Positions 44,168 to 56,033 of a DNA stretch of 64,000 nucleotides are shown piece by piece. This DNA comes from Helicostylum pulchrum. Lineage: Eukaryota > Mucoromycota > Mucoromycetes > Mucorales > Mucoraceae. The stretch is from assembly GCA_025677825.1 (NCBI GenBank), contig JAIXMO010000063.1, positions 1 to 64,000 on the forward strand, written 5' to 3'. Position numbers and translations under genes: made by a program. A model generated the notes under the pieces. The model made no database searches and was not told the origin of the DNA. It saw only the letters and a list, made by a program, of their open reading frames with translations. Every line of letters begins with the position of its first letter. The first letter of the stretch is position 1.

Positions 44168-44551
44168 ATCTTGGATATTCGTAGCGATGACCAGGAAGGT
44201 CTATTTTACCCAATTTGAGGATTTAGTGATATCTAAGTCTTTTCAGAAAAGCTTTCGAGAGGTGAGGGTTCGCGTACCGGAATAACCTCCTTCCAGCTGT
44301 AATTCCGTATGCAACCTCAGACGTAAATTAAACTTAAAGGATCCATACTAACGGAAAGAAGCCATTCGAAAAGGTTTCACCGTCAAGCTACCGTAAGACA
44401 GTATGTTATTCAATACGGAAGTACAGCCGAGAAGCAAACCACACATAAAAAGGACCATCACCATACAATTAACATAAAAACCACTATTTAAAACCGTCAC
44501 TGACCTGAGTTTAAGAATCAATGCAGTCTTCAGTATGACAACTTTACCCAA
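44168..44551 (-). pseudogene. Unidentified coding relic with three in-frame stops
   Basis: One minus-strand frame runs for about 125 codons with stops only after SFR, KLF and WVK. It reads LNSGFYVNCMVMVLFMCGLL, SYGSLTVKPFRMASFR, stop, YGSFKFNLRLRLHTELQLEG, GYSGTRTLTSRKLF, stop, KDLDITKSSNWVK, stop, TFLVIATNIQDVSK. The composition is protein-like and GC is higher than in the flanks. I do not recognise it. Probably a dead gene fragment or mobile-element piece. Confidence 0.38.
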
Positions 44552-44606
44552 GAAACCTTTTATCTTTTTAACGAAAATAAATAAATAAAAAAGTTGGTAA
44601 AAGGAG

Positions 44607-47600
44607 ATGAGCTCATCTAATAACCCTTTTTACGAACTTGGTTCTGATGTTAAAGGTTTATTAACTATTGAAACTTTTCGAGTAAGAAAAAGAAAAAAGA
44701 AACTGCCATTACAATAATATAACTCATCTAAAAACAATCAACTCTTCAGGAAAACGTTTCTACAACAGACTTTATTGAACAAATCTCGGCAAGTGTCACT
44801 GAACAAACAAAATCTGTTGGTGGAAATGGTAAACCTTTTACTGGTACAAAACATATGAATCCTAACTTTTTTCATTTCAGCTGCTTTTGACCCAAAACCT
44901 TTTATCCGTACCTTTGAAAGTGTGTTGGAAGAACTTCAACTTTTAAAAACACGTGTGCAAGAACAGTGCAATGAGTTGGAAAACAGTACACAATCTGCAG
45001 AGTTGGAATATAAAAGAAATATTACTGATTTACACGGAGCTTTTGATGTAAGATGAGAAGAATACACATTGTACTTTTTGTTGTTGTTGGTACACGTATA
45101 GCTTATATTTCTTTTGATTTCATAGGACGTTTATCGTTCTTACGATAGTTTAGAAACTAGAATTGGTGATGTTGGTAAGACAGCTATTCGAATTGGTGAA
45201 CAATTGGAAACAATAGATAAAGAAAGATCAAAGGCATCCGAAAGTCGTGATATTATTGAATATTTTATGGAATTTCAAGATGGTAACACTGAAAGATTAG
45301 ATTCATTAAGACAAGGTGGCGAGGAGGGGCAGCTAAAAGTAGGGATATGATTAGTATACATGTAGAAAATTTTATTTTACTAATCTAGTATTCAATAATA
45401 GACTGCAATTATTGGTAGAAGATTAAGTGCTGTAGCAAAAGAAGTGGATAATGATAAAGCAGCTACAATTGCTATTGAAAAGTTTTGTGAAAGCTTTGAA
45501 AAAGAAATTTTAGAAGAGTTTGATAAAGCATATGAAGAAGGCGATCCACGTGTAATGGCAGTAAGTGTTAAATATATATATATATATATATTTATAAAGA
45601 GGAGAGAACTAGATACTGAAAAAAATAATGAAATAAAAAAAATAGCACTGTGCCAAGGTTTTATTTGAATTTAACGGAGGTGCTTCATGCGTACAAATTT
45701 ACGTTAATCAGCATGAATTTTTCATGTCTAATATGAAGATTGAGGAGATGGATAATGTAAGAGATTCAGAAGAGTAAGTAAAATAATAAAATTAGTTTGT
45801 TCCTGAATATTCTTTATTCACTGATGCACACTAGTAATGCCGATCTGTCAAACCCCAACTTATTACCACCTGAAGTCGATACAAGTTTAGTTAAACTCTA
45901 TGACGATATTCGTATCACCGTAAGACGTGAAGCCGGAATTATTTCTAGTGTATTTCCTCAACCAGCAACAGTTATGCAAGTCTTATTGCAGAGAATCTTT
46001 GCACAATCGGTAAAACCATAACATTCTTTTATACATGCTGTACAAACTAATGCAAAATTTTAAAATATCTAGATTCAAGACCATATTGAACTTTTATTAT
46101 CCAAATCTAAAAAATATTCCCATTTAGCCTATTTGCGTACATTAGCTTCGACACATGCTGAAACTAAAAGATTAATCGAGAACTTAAAGTTTTACTGCGA
46201 TAAAGAAGTTTCTTTAAAGGATGCTGTTGATGCCAATGGCTTAGTTACTTCTGCCTCTCCAGACGAAACATTAGATAGGTGCATGGATGACTTATTTGTA
46301 CCTTATACAGAAGGAGATCGTTATCTGAAGAAAGAAATAGAATCATTGCATGAGTTATTTGGTAAGATCGTTTCGGAATTCCTTAGTGCTATGGTAAATT
46401 ACATTTTTTTTTTTAGACTTCATTTTAAAAAACCTGTATATTAATGTATTATAAATAGCAACGTAGAAAAATGACTTCTACTCGTAACCAATCAGTTTTA
46501 ACTCGTACCTTGAATCAAATTTCATCCTCTACATCTACTAGTAATCTTCTTTCTCCTTCTGTATCATCACCTGCAGTCAATGAATTATCTAGTTCGCCTA
46601 TTTCGGGAACAAACCCCTTTGAAAAAAATACACGTGGTGTCAGTCCTAATATTGTGACTGTGGACGAGAGTGGATTCACATTATTGTCATCAGATGCGAT
46701 TATGCGTATTCTCAATATTCATGCTGAAGCAGTTATTCGTTGTGTAGAACTAGAAGATTCTCAAGAATTGTAAGAACTACAACAATGCAAATTATTTTTG
46801 TAACCTCTAACCCACTTATATATATATATATATATTTGTTAATCATTTAGGTTATCATCATTAAGAAGGATATATAATGTACTAGTCGATTTTATCGGTC
46901 AAAAATATTTGGATATCGCTATGGACGAGTAAGGCTTTTAAAAAAAAAAGAAAGAAAAAGAATAGGAACTAAAATTTCTTTTTAATTAATTTGTACCACT
47001 TTAATTATATAGGACGCTTGATGATTTAACGAATAACAAAGAGCCTGAATTAGCGTGTTTCCCTGTAATCAAGTCAGCTACTGATATTACTCAACTCATG
47101 CAAAAGCATTTCGAATCAGCAGTGGTAAATAGAAACTCGTACGCATTTTTTTTTTTTAAAAAAATAGTTTTAATTAATCCGCCAAGACCTTTTTTTTTTT
47201 TTTTTAGTTACCGCTTGTCATAAGTATACCTTCTACTCACAGAGACATGCTCGCGTTAAAGAACGCATTTATGACTGCATTAGAACGTAAAATTAATATT
47301 GTACTACAAAAGTCGATCGAAGGTATTACATACTGGCTTAGTGAGCTACTTGGGCGTCAAAAAAAGAACGATTTTAAACCCAAAGATGAAGAAGTGGCTA
47401 TGATGAGTATGGGTACTCAGCCCTGTATGCAATGCGTTGATTTTATCGCAAGAGTATATAGATCTGCTTCTAATGCACTGCAAGGCAAAAATTTCGAAGC
47501 CTTTTTAAGACGTATAGGAAATGCGTTTCACTCGCAAGTATTTTTTTTTATATGTATGTGTGCTTGATTTACTTTTTGAGTTTAACAAATATATATTTTG

Positions 47601-48159
47601 TGATACTTTAGAATGTTGTTAGAGCACTTTAAGAAATTCTCGGTGACCCCAACTGGTGGTCTATTGGTTACAAAGTACATTATCATTATATATCTATCCT
47701 GGACTAAAAAACCCGCACTAAAATGTTACTTTGTATAATAGAGATATTGCTAAATATCAAGAGGTTATTAGAATGTTCAAGTTACCTGGTCTTGATGAAC
47801 GATTTGAAATGCTTCGACAGTTGGGTAATATCTTTGTAGTTAAACCTGAAATTCTTAAATCTATTCTATCCGAAGGATACTTAGCAAGATTGGATCCATC
47901 TGTACTCTATCCCTACCTTGAAAAGAGAATAGATTTCAAGACAGCCAAATTAGATCGTTTATTAGGCATTACAATGGATGATACTACTGCAGGAGGCTCT
48001 TCTTCTACAGAAAATCCTAACCAACGTGAAACTTCCAAAACCAGTAAAGGAAAGTCTCAAAGAAGATCGCTATTCGTAAACGATAATGAGGTTTTGAAAG
48101 ACATTATGAAAAACTATACTCATAATCGCGATTTTTTGGCCGCTTTTAATTTATCTTGA
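44607..48159 (+). CDS. SEC10: Exocyst complex subunit Sec10 (EXOC5)
   Basis: About a dozen exons, roughly 850 residues, starting MSSSNNPFYELGSDVKGLLT. The N-terminal coiled region VYRSYDSLETRIGDVGKTAI and KERSKASESRDIIEYFMEFQ is the diagnostic Sec10 block. Later helical-bundle segments include RRLSAVAKEVDNDKAATIAI EKFCE, MQVLLQRIFAQSIQDHIELL, FVPYTEGDRYLKKEIESL and the C-terminal MLLEHFKKFSVTPTGGLL, DIAKYQEVIRMFKLPGLDER FEML and FVVKPEILKSILSEGYLARL. Sec10 joins Sec15 and the rest of the exocyst to tether secretory vesicles at the hyphal tip. A Ser-rich insert (SSTSTSNLLSPSVSSPAVNE) sits mid-protein. One intron (47534-47611) only preserves the protein if a GC donor (GCAAGT) is used; a GT donor two bases further on leads to a stop within seven codons. 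Confidence 0.95.
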
Positions 48160-49163
48160 CTAAAATTTACCCGAGAAAAAACCCTTTTTTGTTTTTTTGC
48201 ACCCCTTCTTTTCTTCTAAAAAGAAAACAAATAAGAATCCCCAATGGAATTCGTTTAATATAAGTTTTTATATATTATAAGCACACATAATAAAAACAAT
48301 TATTAAGGAAATTTTAATTTGTACAACTTTTTTATTTCTTTATACGTTTCCCTTTTTTTTTTTTTTCAATACCTGGTAGCAATTTCGGCTAGTTCCTATT
48401 TTATAATGGTGCCACTGGCTCATTTATTTAAAATTATTATCGGAGAAACAGTACTACTTTTTTACACAGACTAAAACTAATGATGTAATAAAAAAGTAGA
48501 TACTATATTTATTTATGTAATGATATTCCTATGTGTCTGCCCTGTCCCTTAAAAGACATCTATTTATTAATAAATATACTCCGTTTATAACAAAATTGTG
48601 CCGTTTTTTTTTTTTACAAAAATAAACCCAGTACTACAAAGGCGAGGCCAGGACAATAATAATAAAAAAAGAGAACGGCGCGAATGCTACACAAAAAAAA
48701 AAAAAAACCCTTGAAGAACCGACAAACAATTAATGAATAGTAAGAAAAAAGTTATAAACTAGGAAAAAAACAAGAATAATTTATAGCTACCGGAAACAAA
48801 AAAAAACTTGTTTTACATTAGGTCACTTTAATTGATCTGGTTAATTGTTTTTTTTCATTAGAAGTGAGAGTGGGGGGATAATTTTAATCAAGTACCAAGA
48901 AATGTCAAGTAATACAAAAGAAAAAAAAGATCGACGAGATTAATTTAAAACCCGGTGTTATGTGTTCAAATCTGTCTTAGTTAAAAAAAAAACAGATCTT
49001 CCATTCGTTCTAAACAGCGTGTGGTATAAAGTTAACTCACTAGTAGCTTTTTTTTCTTTCCCTTTTTCCTTTTCTTTTTTTTACTTTTTTCTTTTTCTTT
49101 TTACTTTTATTATTACTATCATTATATAAATATATAGAAACATCACTTTTAGAAAATAAGAAA
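48160..49163. other. Intergenic between SEC10 and the Cas1-like gene
   Basis: AT-rich with several A/T runs and a long pyrimidine stretch (49047-49110) just upstream of the next gene. No coding potential seen. Confidence 0.45.
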
Positions 49164-51925
49164 ATGGCAGGTGCTCAAACTACATCAAACAATAAATCGT
49201 TAAAGAACGGTATTCATATACTGATCTCGGCACTTTTGGCATTATTACTGAGTTTTTCTATACTGCGATATATTACTGGTACATATTCTTTTTTAATTTA
49301 TATGCAGTTCAGTTTAATAAGTCCTAACCTCTATTTTATATTAATAAAAATCTAGAACCTCAAGATAATGATCGATGTCACGGTATGCTAAATGAAGGTA
49401 AATGGATGTCCGAAGAATATAAAGAATGGCAACCTTCTGGCTGCATGGCCAAAAAATACGGGTCACAAGACATTAATCGCTGTATCGGTCACTCAAAAGT
49501 AATTTATATTGGAGATTCAATCATAAGAGAACAGTACTACTCTATGTTCGAATTCGTGGGCCTAACCAAACCTAGTAGGGATAAGATACATGAAGATCAA
49601 AGTACTTATTCAAAAAAGCACGATATCACATTTGAAATGTGGTGGGATCCCTACCTCAACACTTCGCGAACAATTGAATTATTACAAGGAAAATCAAAGG
49701 CCAAACCCAGTATTCTTGTTATGGGTTCTGGTGTTTGGTATTTGAGACGCACCGGTGCTAATTATTTAAGTGGGTGGAAAGAAGCAGTTGATAGAGTCTT
49801 TGACGGAGCCAGTCAACATACCATTGCTGACAGAATCATATTGTCTCCTGTCGAAATCGTCCAACGCAACTTATTAAGTAAAGAAAGAATTAAAACACTC
49901 ACCCATAATAAGATCGCCATTATGAACAATTATTTAAAAGAGAGAGTAAGCAATCTTTACGATCCCGTTACACCTTTGGTAGTACCATTTGTTTGGAACG
50001 AAATAGTGATCTCCTCCAAAAACCAAACTTTAGACGGACTTCATTTCATGGCACCAGTAACAAGAGCTCAAGCTCAACTGGCGTTAAATTATCGCTGTAA
50101 CGAACAACTTGCTCCAAAGTCTTTTCCAATGGATACAACGTGTTGTTTTACCTATCCTACTCCTGTCTGGTACCAGTCTACCATGTTTTTATACTTTTTA
50201 ATTTTCGTGCCTATTGGTTTCTTTGTTTTATACTCTTCTTCTTCATCAGGTAAAGACAAAAAAAAAAAAAAAAATAAGCCCAAACAACTAATTCTTTTAT
50301 TTTTAGCTGCAAATCAAATTATTAAATTTACAAGTCAAGTTTTCCCTTCAAGTTACGAGACGTTAATTGCCCTCTTTATTTTCGGATTATCTGTAATTTA
50401 CATGTACTTGGGCGATCGCAGTCAACTATTTGGAAAAATATCCAAGCAATTCGACTTACCTACATTTTCCCTCCTGATGCTAATCATGGTCGTTCTTGGT
50501 GCTGTTACACTGAAATCAAATCACGATCAAAATAAAGATGCCGGTTTTTTGAACAGAGACCAAACAGACGAATGGAAGGGTTGGATGCAGCTTATTATTC
50601 TTATTTATCATTTCGTCGGTGCATCTCGTATACCTGGTATTTACAACCCTGTACGTGTCCTTGTCGCCGCCTACTTGTTCCAAACCGGTTACGGCCATTT
50701 CTTCTTCTTTTATAAGAAGGCCGATTTTGGTGTTGCTCGTGTTTTAAGCGTCATGGTCCGCTTGAACATGTTGACTTGCGTCTTGGCCTATACCATGAAG
50801 ACAGACTACTTGTTTTACTACTTCTCCCCTTTGGTCAGTTTTTGGTTTGCCGTCATCTGGATCACCATGAGAGTCATGTCTAGTTACAACAAGAAGGCTG
50901 CTTTCCTTTTAGCTAAAATAGCTGTCATGGCTACTTTGACCGGTTTCATTATCCATTATCCTGGTATCCTCGAAGCTGCATTTAATGCACTCTCCTTTTT
51001 ATTCCAAATTAAATGGGATGTAACCGAATGGCGGTTCCGACTTTCACTCGATGCCTGGATTGTCTATATCGGTATGTTATGTGCCTATGCTACGATTCAA
51101 TTGGGCGAATACAAGATCTCTCAAAACCACCCTTCTATTTGGAAAGTGGCCAAGGTGTTTGCCGTCATTCTTTCTACTGTTAGTATGATTGGTTTCTTTG
51201 TTTTTGAATTAACTCAAAGCAAGACCTCATACACGGTCTATCACCCTTACATCTCCTGGATCCCTATCCTTTCATTTGTCATTATCCGTAATTTCTCTCG
51301 GTGGGGACGTAACACTCATTCTCGCTTCTTTGCATTTATCGGTAAAATTTCGCTTGAAACATTTATTGGGCAATTTCATATGTGGTTGGCGGCCGATACC
51401 AAAGGTCTTTTGGTCGTACTCCCTAACGCTAGCTGGGTTATCAAATCTAGTATTGGATGGTGGGTCAATTTGACGGTTTCAAGTCTCGTCTTTGTTTTCA
51501 TCTGCTACCATTTAAGCCAGGCTACTGGTACTCTTACACGCTGGGTTTGTTCTGGTGTACAAAAATCACAGTCTGCGGCCGCCGCAGCTGCAGGTCCCAC
51601 CACAACCAAAAGAACAACAACAAACAACGCTGACTCTGTACCTTTATTACCAACAAACAGTAAAGATGAAGGAGATGATGACAGTAGTAGTAGTTCATCT
51701 AGTTTGAATGATAAGTCCGTGCAAGGCGGCGACGGACCTGCTAAACTTTTGGTTGCGCGAGATAGTGAAGACTCTGTCATCGACATGGATAGTCCTTGGG
51801 ACGAAACATTATATGAAAAACCTGCCTGGTATAAAACCATGTACCAAAATATTGTACAAAACTACTGGATTCGGTCTACAATTTATTTGATTTTAATGGG
51901 AGTAGTAAATCGATTCTGCGTATAA
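49164..51925 (+). CDS. CAS1: Cas1-type polysaccharide O-acetyltransferase
   Basis: Two exons joined by an intron from about 49278 to 49355, giving roughly 895 residues. Exon 1 codes a signal-anchor helix (IHILISALLALLLSFSILRY). The lumenal SGNH/PC-esterase domain shows the Ser block VIYIGDSIIREQYYSMFEF, a central LVMGSGVWYLRR, and the catalytic Asp-His in TLDGLHFMAPVTRAQ. A CCFTYPTP boundary then leads into a large domain of about twelve membrane helices with polar motifs DEWKGWMQLIILIYHFVGAS, RIPGIYNPVRVLVAAYLFQT and LETFIGQFHMWLAADTKGLL. This is the CAS1 layout: Cryptococcus Cas1p acetylates capsular glucuronoxylomannan and human CASD1 acetylates sialic acid. In this fungus the acceptor is probably a Golgi-made glucuronic-acid-containing wall polymer, which is inference. 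The tail is Ala/Ser-rich before a last helix. Confidence 0.93.
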
Positions 51926-52547
51926 AAACTTTCTCTTCTCTCCTTTACATGTTTATATTATACCCATATTAGATTTTTAAAAAAAAAGCTTTTTTTTAAT
52001 AATAATAAAAAAGCACAAAGTTGTCAAACAGCCTACTTTCAAGTAAGACAAAGAACTTTATTTCTTGTAAAAAGAGCGTTGTGTATTATCATACCTCGGC
52101 ATAAGTGTTCCATCGTATTTCTAGATACAGAAAAAAAAGAGGATTTGTCGAGACCTTTTTTGCATCTTGTTAAAAATTACTTGGAATGGAGAAACCGACA
52201 AATTTTTTTAAAAGGTATACGAGCTTTTAACTCAATTTTCGTTACGCGAAATTTTTTTTTTAAAGGAACCTCATAACTCATCATCCCTAAAGTTTCAAAA
52301 AAAAAAAAACAGATGGCGTTTTTTTTTTTTTAATCTCTTACACGAAAATAATAAAGGAGAACCTTATATATACGGACAAATTGTATTCCAACAGTTTCAT
52401 CCACAAGATCAAGTTTAGAACCGTATAGTTGTACAGAAAAAAAGATGCTAAACTCTGACACTGTTTTTTTTGATAAATGACATGCTAACTTATATGCGGC
52501 ACTTTTTTTATAGGATTTATTAGGCAAAACTTTAAATTTTTACGTAT

Positions 52548-52587
<40 letters not shown>

Positions 52588-54221
52588 ATAGATTTACGCT
52601 ATTACCTTCTGTTAATCACCAGGTCAAATGCGAAAGAGAGAGAAAAAAAAAAAAAATATTAACCACCAAATTATTAAAAAAAAATTCCCAACGATGCAGT
52701 AAAGTAACACCATACTTTAACAGCAAAAAGAGAGATCTTTTTTTGCACCGCATAGCGTCTTTTTCTTTTTAGGCTAATACCGCTACTGACAAAAGAGATT
52801 CTATACAAATACGTAATTAAAAGAGAGCCGATTTTCTTTTTGGGCTTTTGTTTAGCTTGAATTATATATAAACACGCTAACGACGTGCTTATAGTACAAC
52901 TGAATGAAATTGAGTTTCCCCAACTTCCACATCTTTTAACTCAGCGTTATACGAATACTTGTTACTGTGATACTACAAGTTAAATACTTACTCTGCTTAT
53001 CCTGTTGTCACTGTATAATATGCAGTTTTTTTTTTCACCGTTAGCATGTATGAATTTATTTTTGACAATAGTTCAATGACTTGGAATTTAAAGTCATGGG
53101 GAGGACCCCAAAACGAGAGTAACGCCTTTAAAAGAGGAGTAAAAAAGGGGCACGTGACACACAGTTGGTCACAGGAACAAAAAATAAGTAAAATCTATAA
53201 ACACTGGTTTTTCATTAATTGCGTACTATCCTACCGGGCTAGAAAGCTATTTTTATGGTTTATTAGAAACGGAAGAGGAAGAGGAGGAGGTAATAAATTA
53301 TGACTCTAAAAGATGTATTACATGGTATTTGTTTATGTTAGGTGACATACGGTATGTCATTAATTGTAAACAAAAGCGTTGGCGTTTTTCATCGTATAAT
53401 CATTACACATCATATATATCAGCAGGTTTTTTTTTTAACTAGAATGAAAACATAACATTTTAGTGCTCAAGTGTATAATAAAGGAAAGGCACGGACAATT
53501 TGATCCGAGGTATTCTTTTTTAAAATAAACAAAAAGATACATCTTTCTAAATGTTCCCTTTTTCGATTTTCTGACCGTTTGATTCTATTTTGTTTGTTTT
53601 ATTAATGTCAAACAAAGCAGGAGTTAAACACACAAATTTGTTTGTATTATGATATGATTATTATATCATTAAAGTTTTTGTCAAAGCGCCCAAACGTAAC
53701 TAACTAAGTATTTCCCATGATCCGGATTACAGACAAAAATTTTTTTTTCATCTGTTTTCTTTTAAAAATAGAATGAACGGTATACGCTAGTTCTATTTGA
53801 GGCTCAAGTTGTCAATATAAAAACATATGACATTTGTATGTTGTACGCTATCCTGTCTAAAATGTCAAGATTGAGAGGTCCAACATCACGTCTGTATTAC
53901 AAGAAATTATTTTGGAGATCGATGTTAAAAAAATGAATTCAAGTTTAACTATCCTCACGCATTGGGCATTTAATAAAATTTGTCGTGTGTTTGTTAATCT
54001 TTTTTTTTATCAGCGTATTAAAGATGTTTCACGATAAGAAAAAAAAACTAATTATTAAAAGGCAACCCGATAAAAAGACAACACAAAAATAATAACAAAA
54101 AAGCCTAAATTATCAAATTACACCGAGTGTTAAAAATGATATAAAATGTACACCGTTTTTTATCTCTTTTTTTTTTTTTACTTTTATTTTCTCTACATCT
54201 TTACTTTTTCACAACTATAAA
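51926..54221. other. Large intergenic region, no gene seen
   Basis: 2.3 kb of AT-rich DNA with a 36-base A-run at 52550-52585, T-runs, and a CACGTGAC word near 53152. Open frames such as 53046-53303 (85 codons) and 52079-52276 lack any recognisable pattern. Pyrimidine-rich DNA at 54161-54210 precedes the zinc-knuckle gene and probably carries its promoter. Confidence 0.4.
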
Positions 54222-54372
54222 ATGACTCAATATATAAAACCATTAAATTTACAAGGCGGCCAATGGTAAGCTTAAATATAGTAATTATCAGCATGCTTGA
54301 GCCTAATTTTAATCTAGTTCTTGGTGTGGTAAATATGGCCATAAGCGACCAACTTGTCCTTTGCTTAAATAA
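54222..54372 (+). CDS. Tiny spliced CCHC zinc-knuckle protein, 32 residues
   Basis: Exons 54222-54265 and 54318-54372 are separated by a 52-nt intron (GTAAGC..AATCTAG, with an upstream CTTGAGCCTAAT branch-like region). The product is MTQYIKPLNLQGGQ followed by CSWCGKYGHKRPTCPLLK. The first cysteine is created exactly at the splice junction (TG|T) and completes a perfect CX2CX4HX4C zinc knuckle. Unspliced RNA would not give the motif. A pyrimidine-rich promoter-like stretch and CTATAAAATG surround the start. Zinc knuckles bind single-stranded RNA or DNA and occur in splicing and mRNA-decay factors; a stand-alone one this small would be an RNA-binding micropeptide or a subunit. It could also be the last two exons of a longer gene, but no upstream coding sequence is visible. 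Confidence 0.6.
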
Positions 54373-55008
54373 TCGCTAATTCAATCAGCATATATTCCCC
54401 CCCTTTTTCATATTATACCGGATTGTATGCAACTCATTCAAAACAAAACAAAAAACAAAACACACTCTACTATGTAAATGTCACATGCAATCATTCAAAA
54501 AGAACTTCAAAAAACACATTCTACTTCATTCAAACACAAAAAACCTCCCTCTCCCCACTTGTACTCATTATATGCACTTTCCCCCCAAAAAAAAAAAAAA
54601 AAAAAAAATCCAAGCAAAACATACACACACACACACAACATATTTATTCATTAGATCATTTTTTCTCTTTTTTTAAAAATAAAAATAAAAAATTCATTGT
54701 AACATAACATACTAAAATCGCGATATACTCCAACAGTTATTTGCCTAAAACAAATTGTCGATTTTCGGAATACGGAAAGACTTTGCGAAATTTATTTTTA
54801 CAAGGTTCAACACGTCCAACGCATTGTAACACACGATTTTTTTTGTGGACAGGCACGGGTTGATGTTAGTATAATAATAATTGTTTGTTGTTGGTCTGGA
54901 ACCAATAATTATTATTTATGTCGTGTTCTTGCAGTTTTTCTTCTTCTTTGTAGCAAAGGAGTCGAGATTGGCAAAGATATTGACAACATGTATAAGGAGT
55001 AAATGGGG

Positions 55009-55039
<31 letters not shown>

Positions 55040-55479
55040 GTGAAATTTAATCTCAACGACCGTTGATCTTTTTAAACACGGGCCACATTTCCCTTCTAAT
55101 GCTCAATTAAAAAGATAAAGAGAGTAAGGGGTTGACGAAAGAGAGAGAGAAGAAGATGATATTATATAGGGGCATAATATATTAGATATATATATAAAAA
55201 AGGGGGGAAAGAAAAAGAAGAAGAAGAGTGTATATTTCATCACTCAGGGTCCTTATAAGCGCCAATGAATTAGAGTACAAGTTCACGAGTTGTCATTGAT
55301 AACAACTATGATGTAAAGAAAAGGGGTATTTCGTCAGTATATAATTACTTATTGTTTAATTGTGCCCCTTAATTAGTTGGTTTTTATATAAAAGCTACCT
55401 TGTTGTTGTTATTATTTTTTTTTTATCTCTTTTTTTTTTTTTCTTTCTTATTTTCTACGTAGTAAAATAACAAATTATA
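54373..55479. other. Intergenic with homopolymers and promoter of the 55480 gene
   Basis: Contains an A19 run (54590-54608), an (AC)n tract (54620-54637), an A23-type run near 55010-55038, (GA)n near 55140 and a TATATAAAAG box at 55386-55395 about 85 bp before the next ATG. Open frames in 54423-54707 are low-complexity and rejected. Confidence 0.45.
55386..55395 (+). promoter_or_regulatory. TATA box of the 55480 gene
   Basis: TATATAAAAG at the same spacing (about 85 bp to ATG) as in the two secreted-protein genes, followed by a long C/T-rich stretch. Confidence 0.5.
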
Positions 55480-56033
55480 ATGACTTATGATGGTGTAAAG
55501 AAAGAGGAGGAGGACGCTCTATTTCATAATGATATCTTACGTTGGCCATCGGATTATCAACCACTGCAGGCAGTAGTTACTAACACTAACACTAATAATA
55601 ACTCTAATAATAATAATGATTCTTCTTCTTCTACAACAACTATAATCACAACCAATCCTTCCTTAGCTCCTCCTCCTCCCATCTTAAACCCTTCAAAGCA
55701 ATATCATCCCGAGTGGGGCGTTATCAAAGATCAAGATTTTCATCCGCTTACTCTTAAACATCAACGTGACTTGGAAAACTTGTATCAAACTGGTTCGGCT
55801 ATACCTGACTTTTACTTTTGGCAGGCTAATTTAGGCGGTTACTGTATGGCTGACATGGTACAAGGTATATAGTCCTTTTTCTTTTTATATATATACGAGT
55901 TCTATTTTACTAATTTACCTTTAAAAAAAAAGGTATCGTCGTCTCTTCTGAAGGCGCCTTTGTACTTGAAAGAAAAATAGTAGAAGGTGCTCCTCATCCC
56001 GGCAGAAGAAAAAAAAAACGCGGTTTGGGGTGA
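55480..56033 (+). CDS. Orphan protein, Asn-rich N-terminus and compact conserved-looking C-terminus
   Basis: Two exons. The intron begins GTATAT at about 55865 and ends AAAAAG before GTATCG, giving about 160 residues. The N-terminus has an acidic start (MTYDGVKKEEEDAL), then Asn/Thr/Ser homopolymers and a PPPP stretch, probably disordered. From YHPEWGVIKDQDFHPLTLKH onward it looks folded: QRDLENLYQTGSAIPDFYFW, QANLGGYCMADMVQGIVVSS and EGAFVLERKIVEGAPHPGRR, ending KKKRGLG. The Lys/Arg-rich end could be a nuclear localisation signal. I do not recognise the fold. The aromatic and Gly-rich block suggests a conserved lineage-specific family. The stop at 56031 follows directly after the basic tail. 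Confidence 0.62.

Larger units (their letters stand above)
43263..44606. other. Intergenic with a structured island and a coding relic
   Basis: Contains a GC-richer block with paired segments (43379-43525) and a stop-interrupted coding-like stretch on the minus strand (44168-44551), both listed separately. The rest is AT-rich with no gene. Confidence 0.4.

Noticed and set aside
53046..53303. 85-codon open frame in the large gene-poor interval
   Set aside because: Protein-like in part but with no recognisable pattern, promoter or exon partner; below the level I can support as a gene.
54423..54707. His/Lys/Thr-rich open frames downstream of the zinc-knuckle gene
   Set aside because: Composed of A-runs and an AC microsatellite; no plausible protein features.
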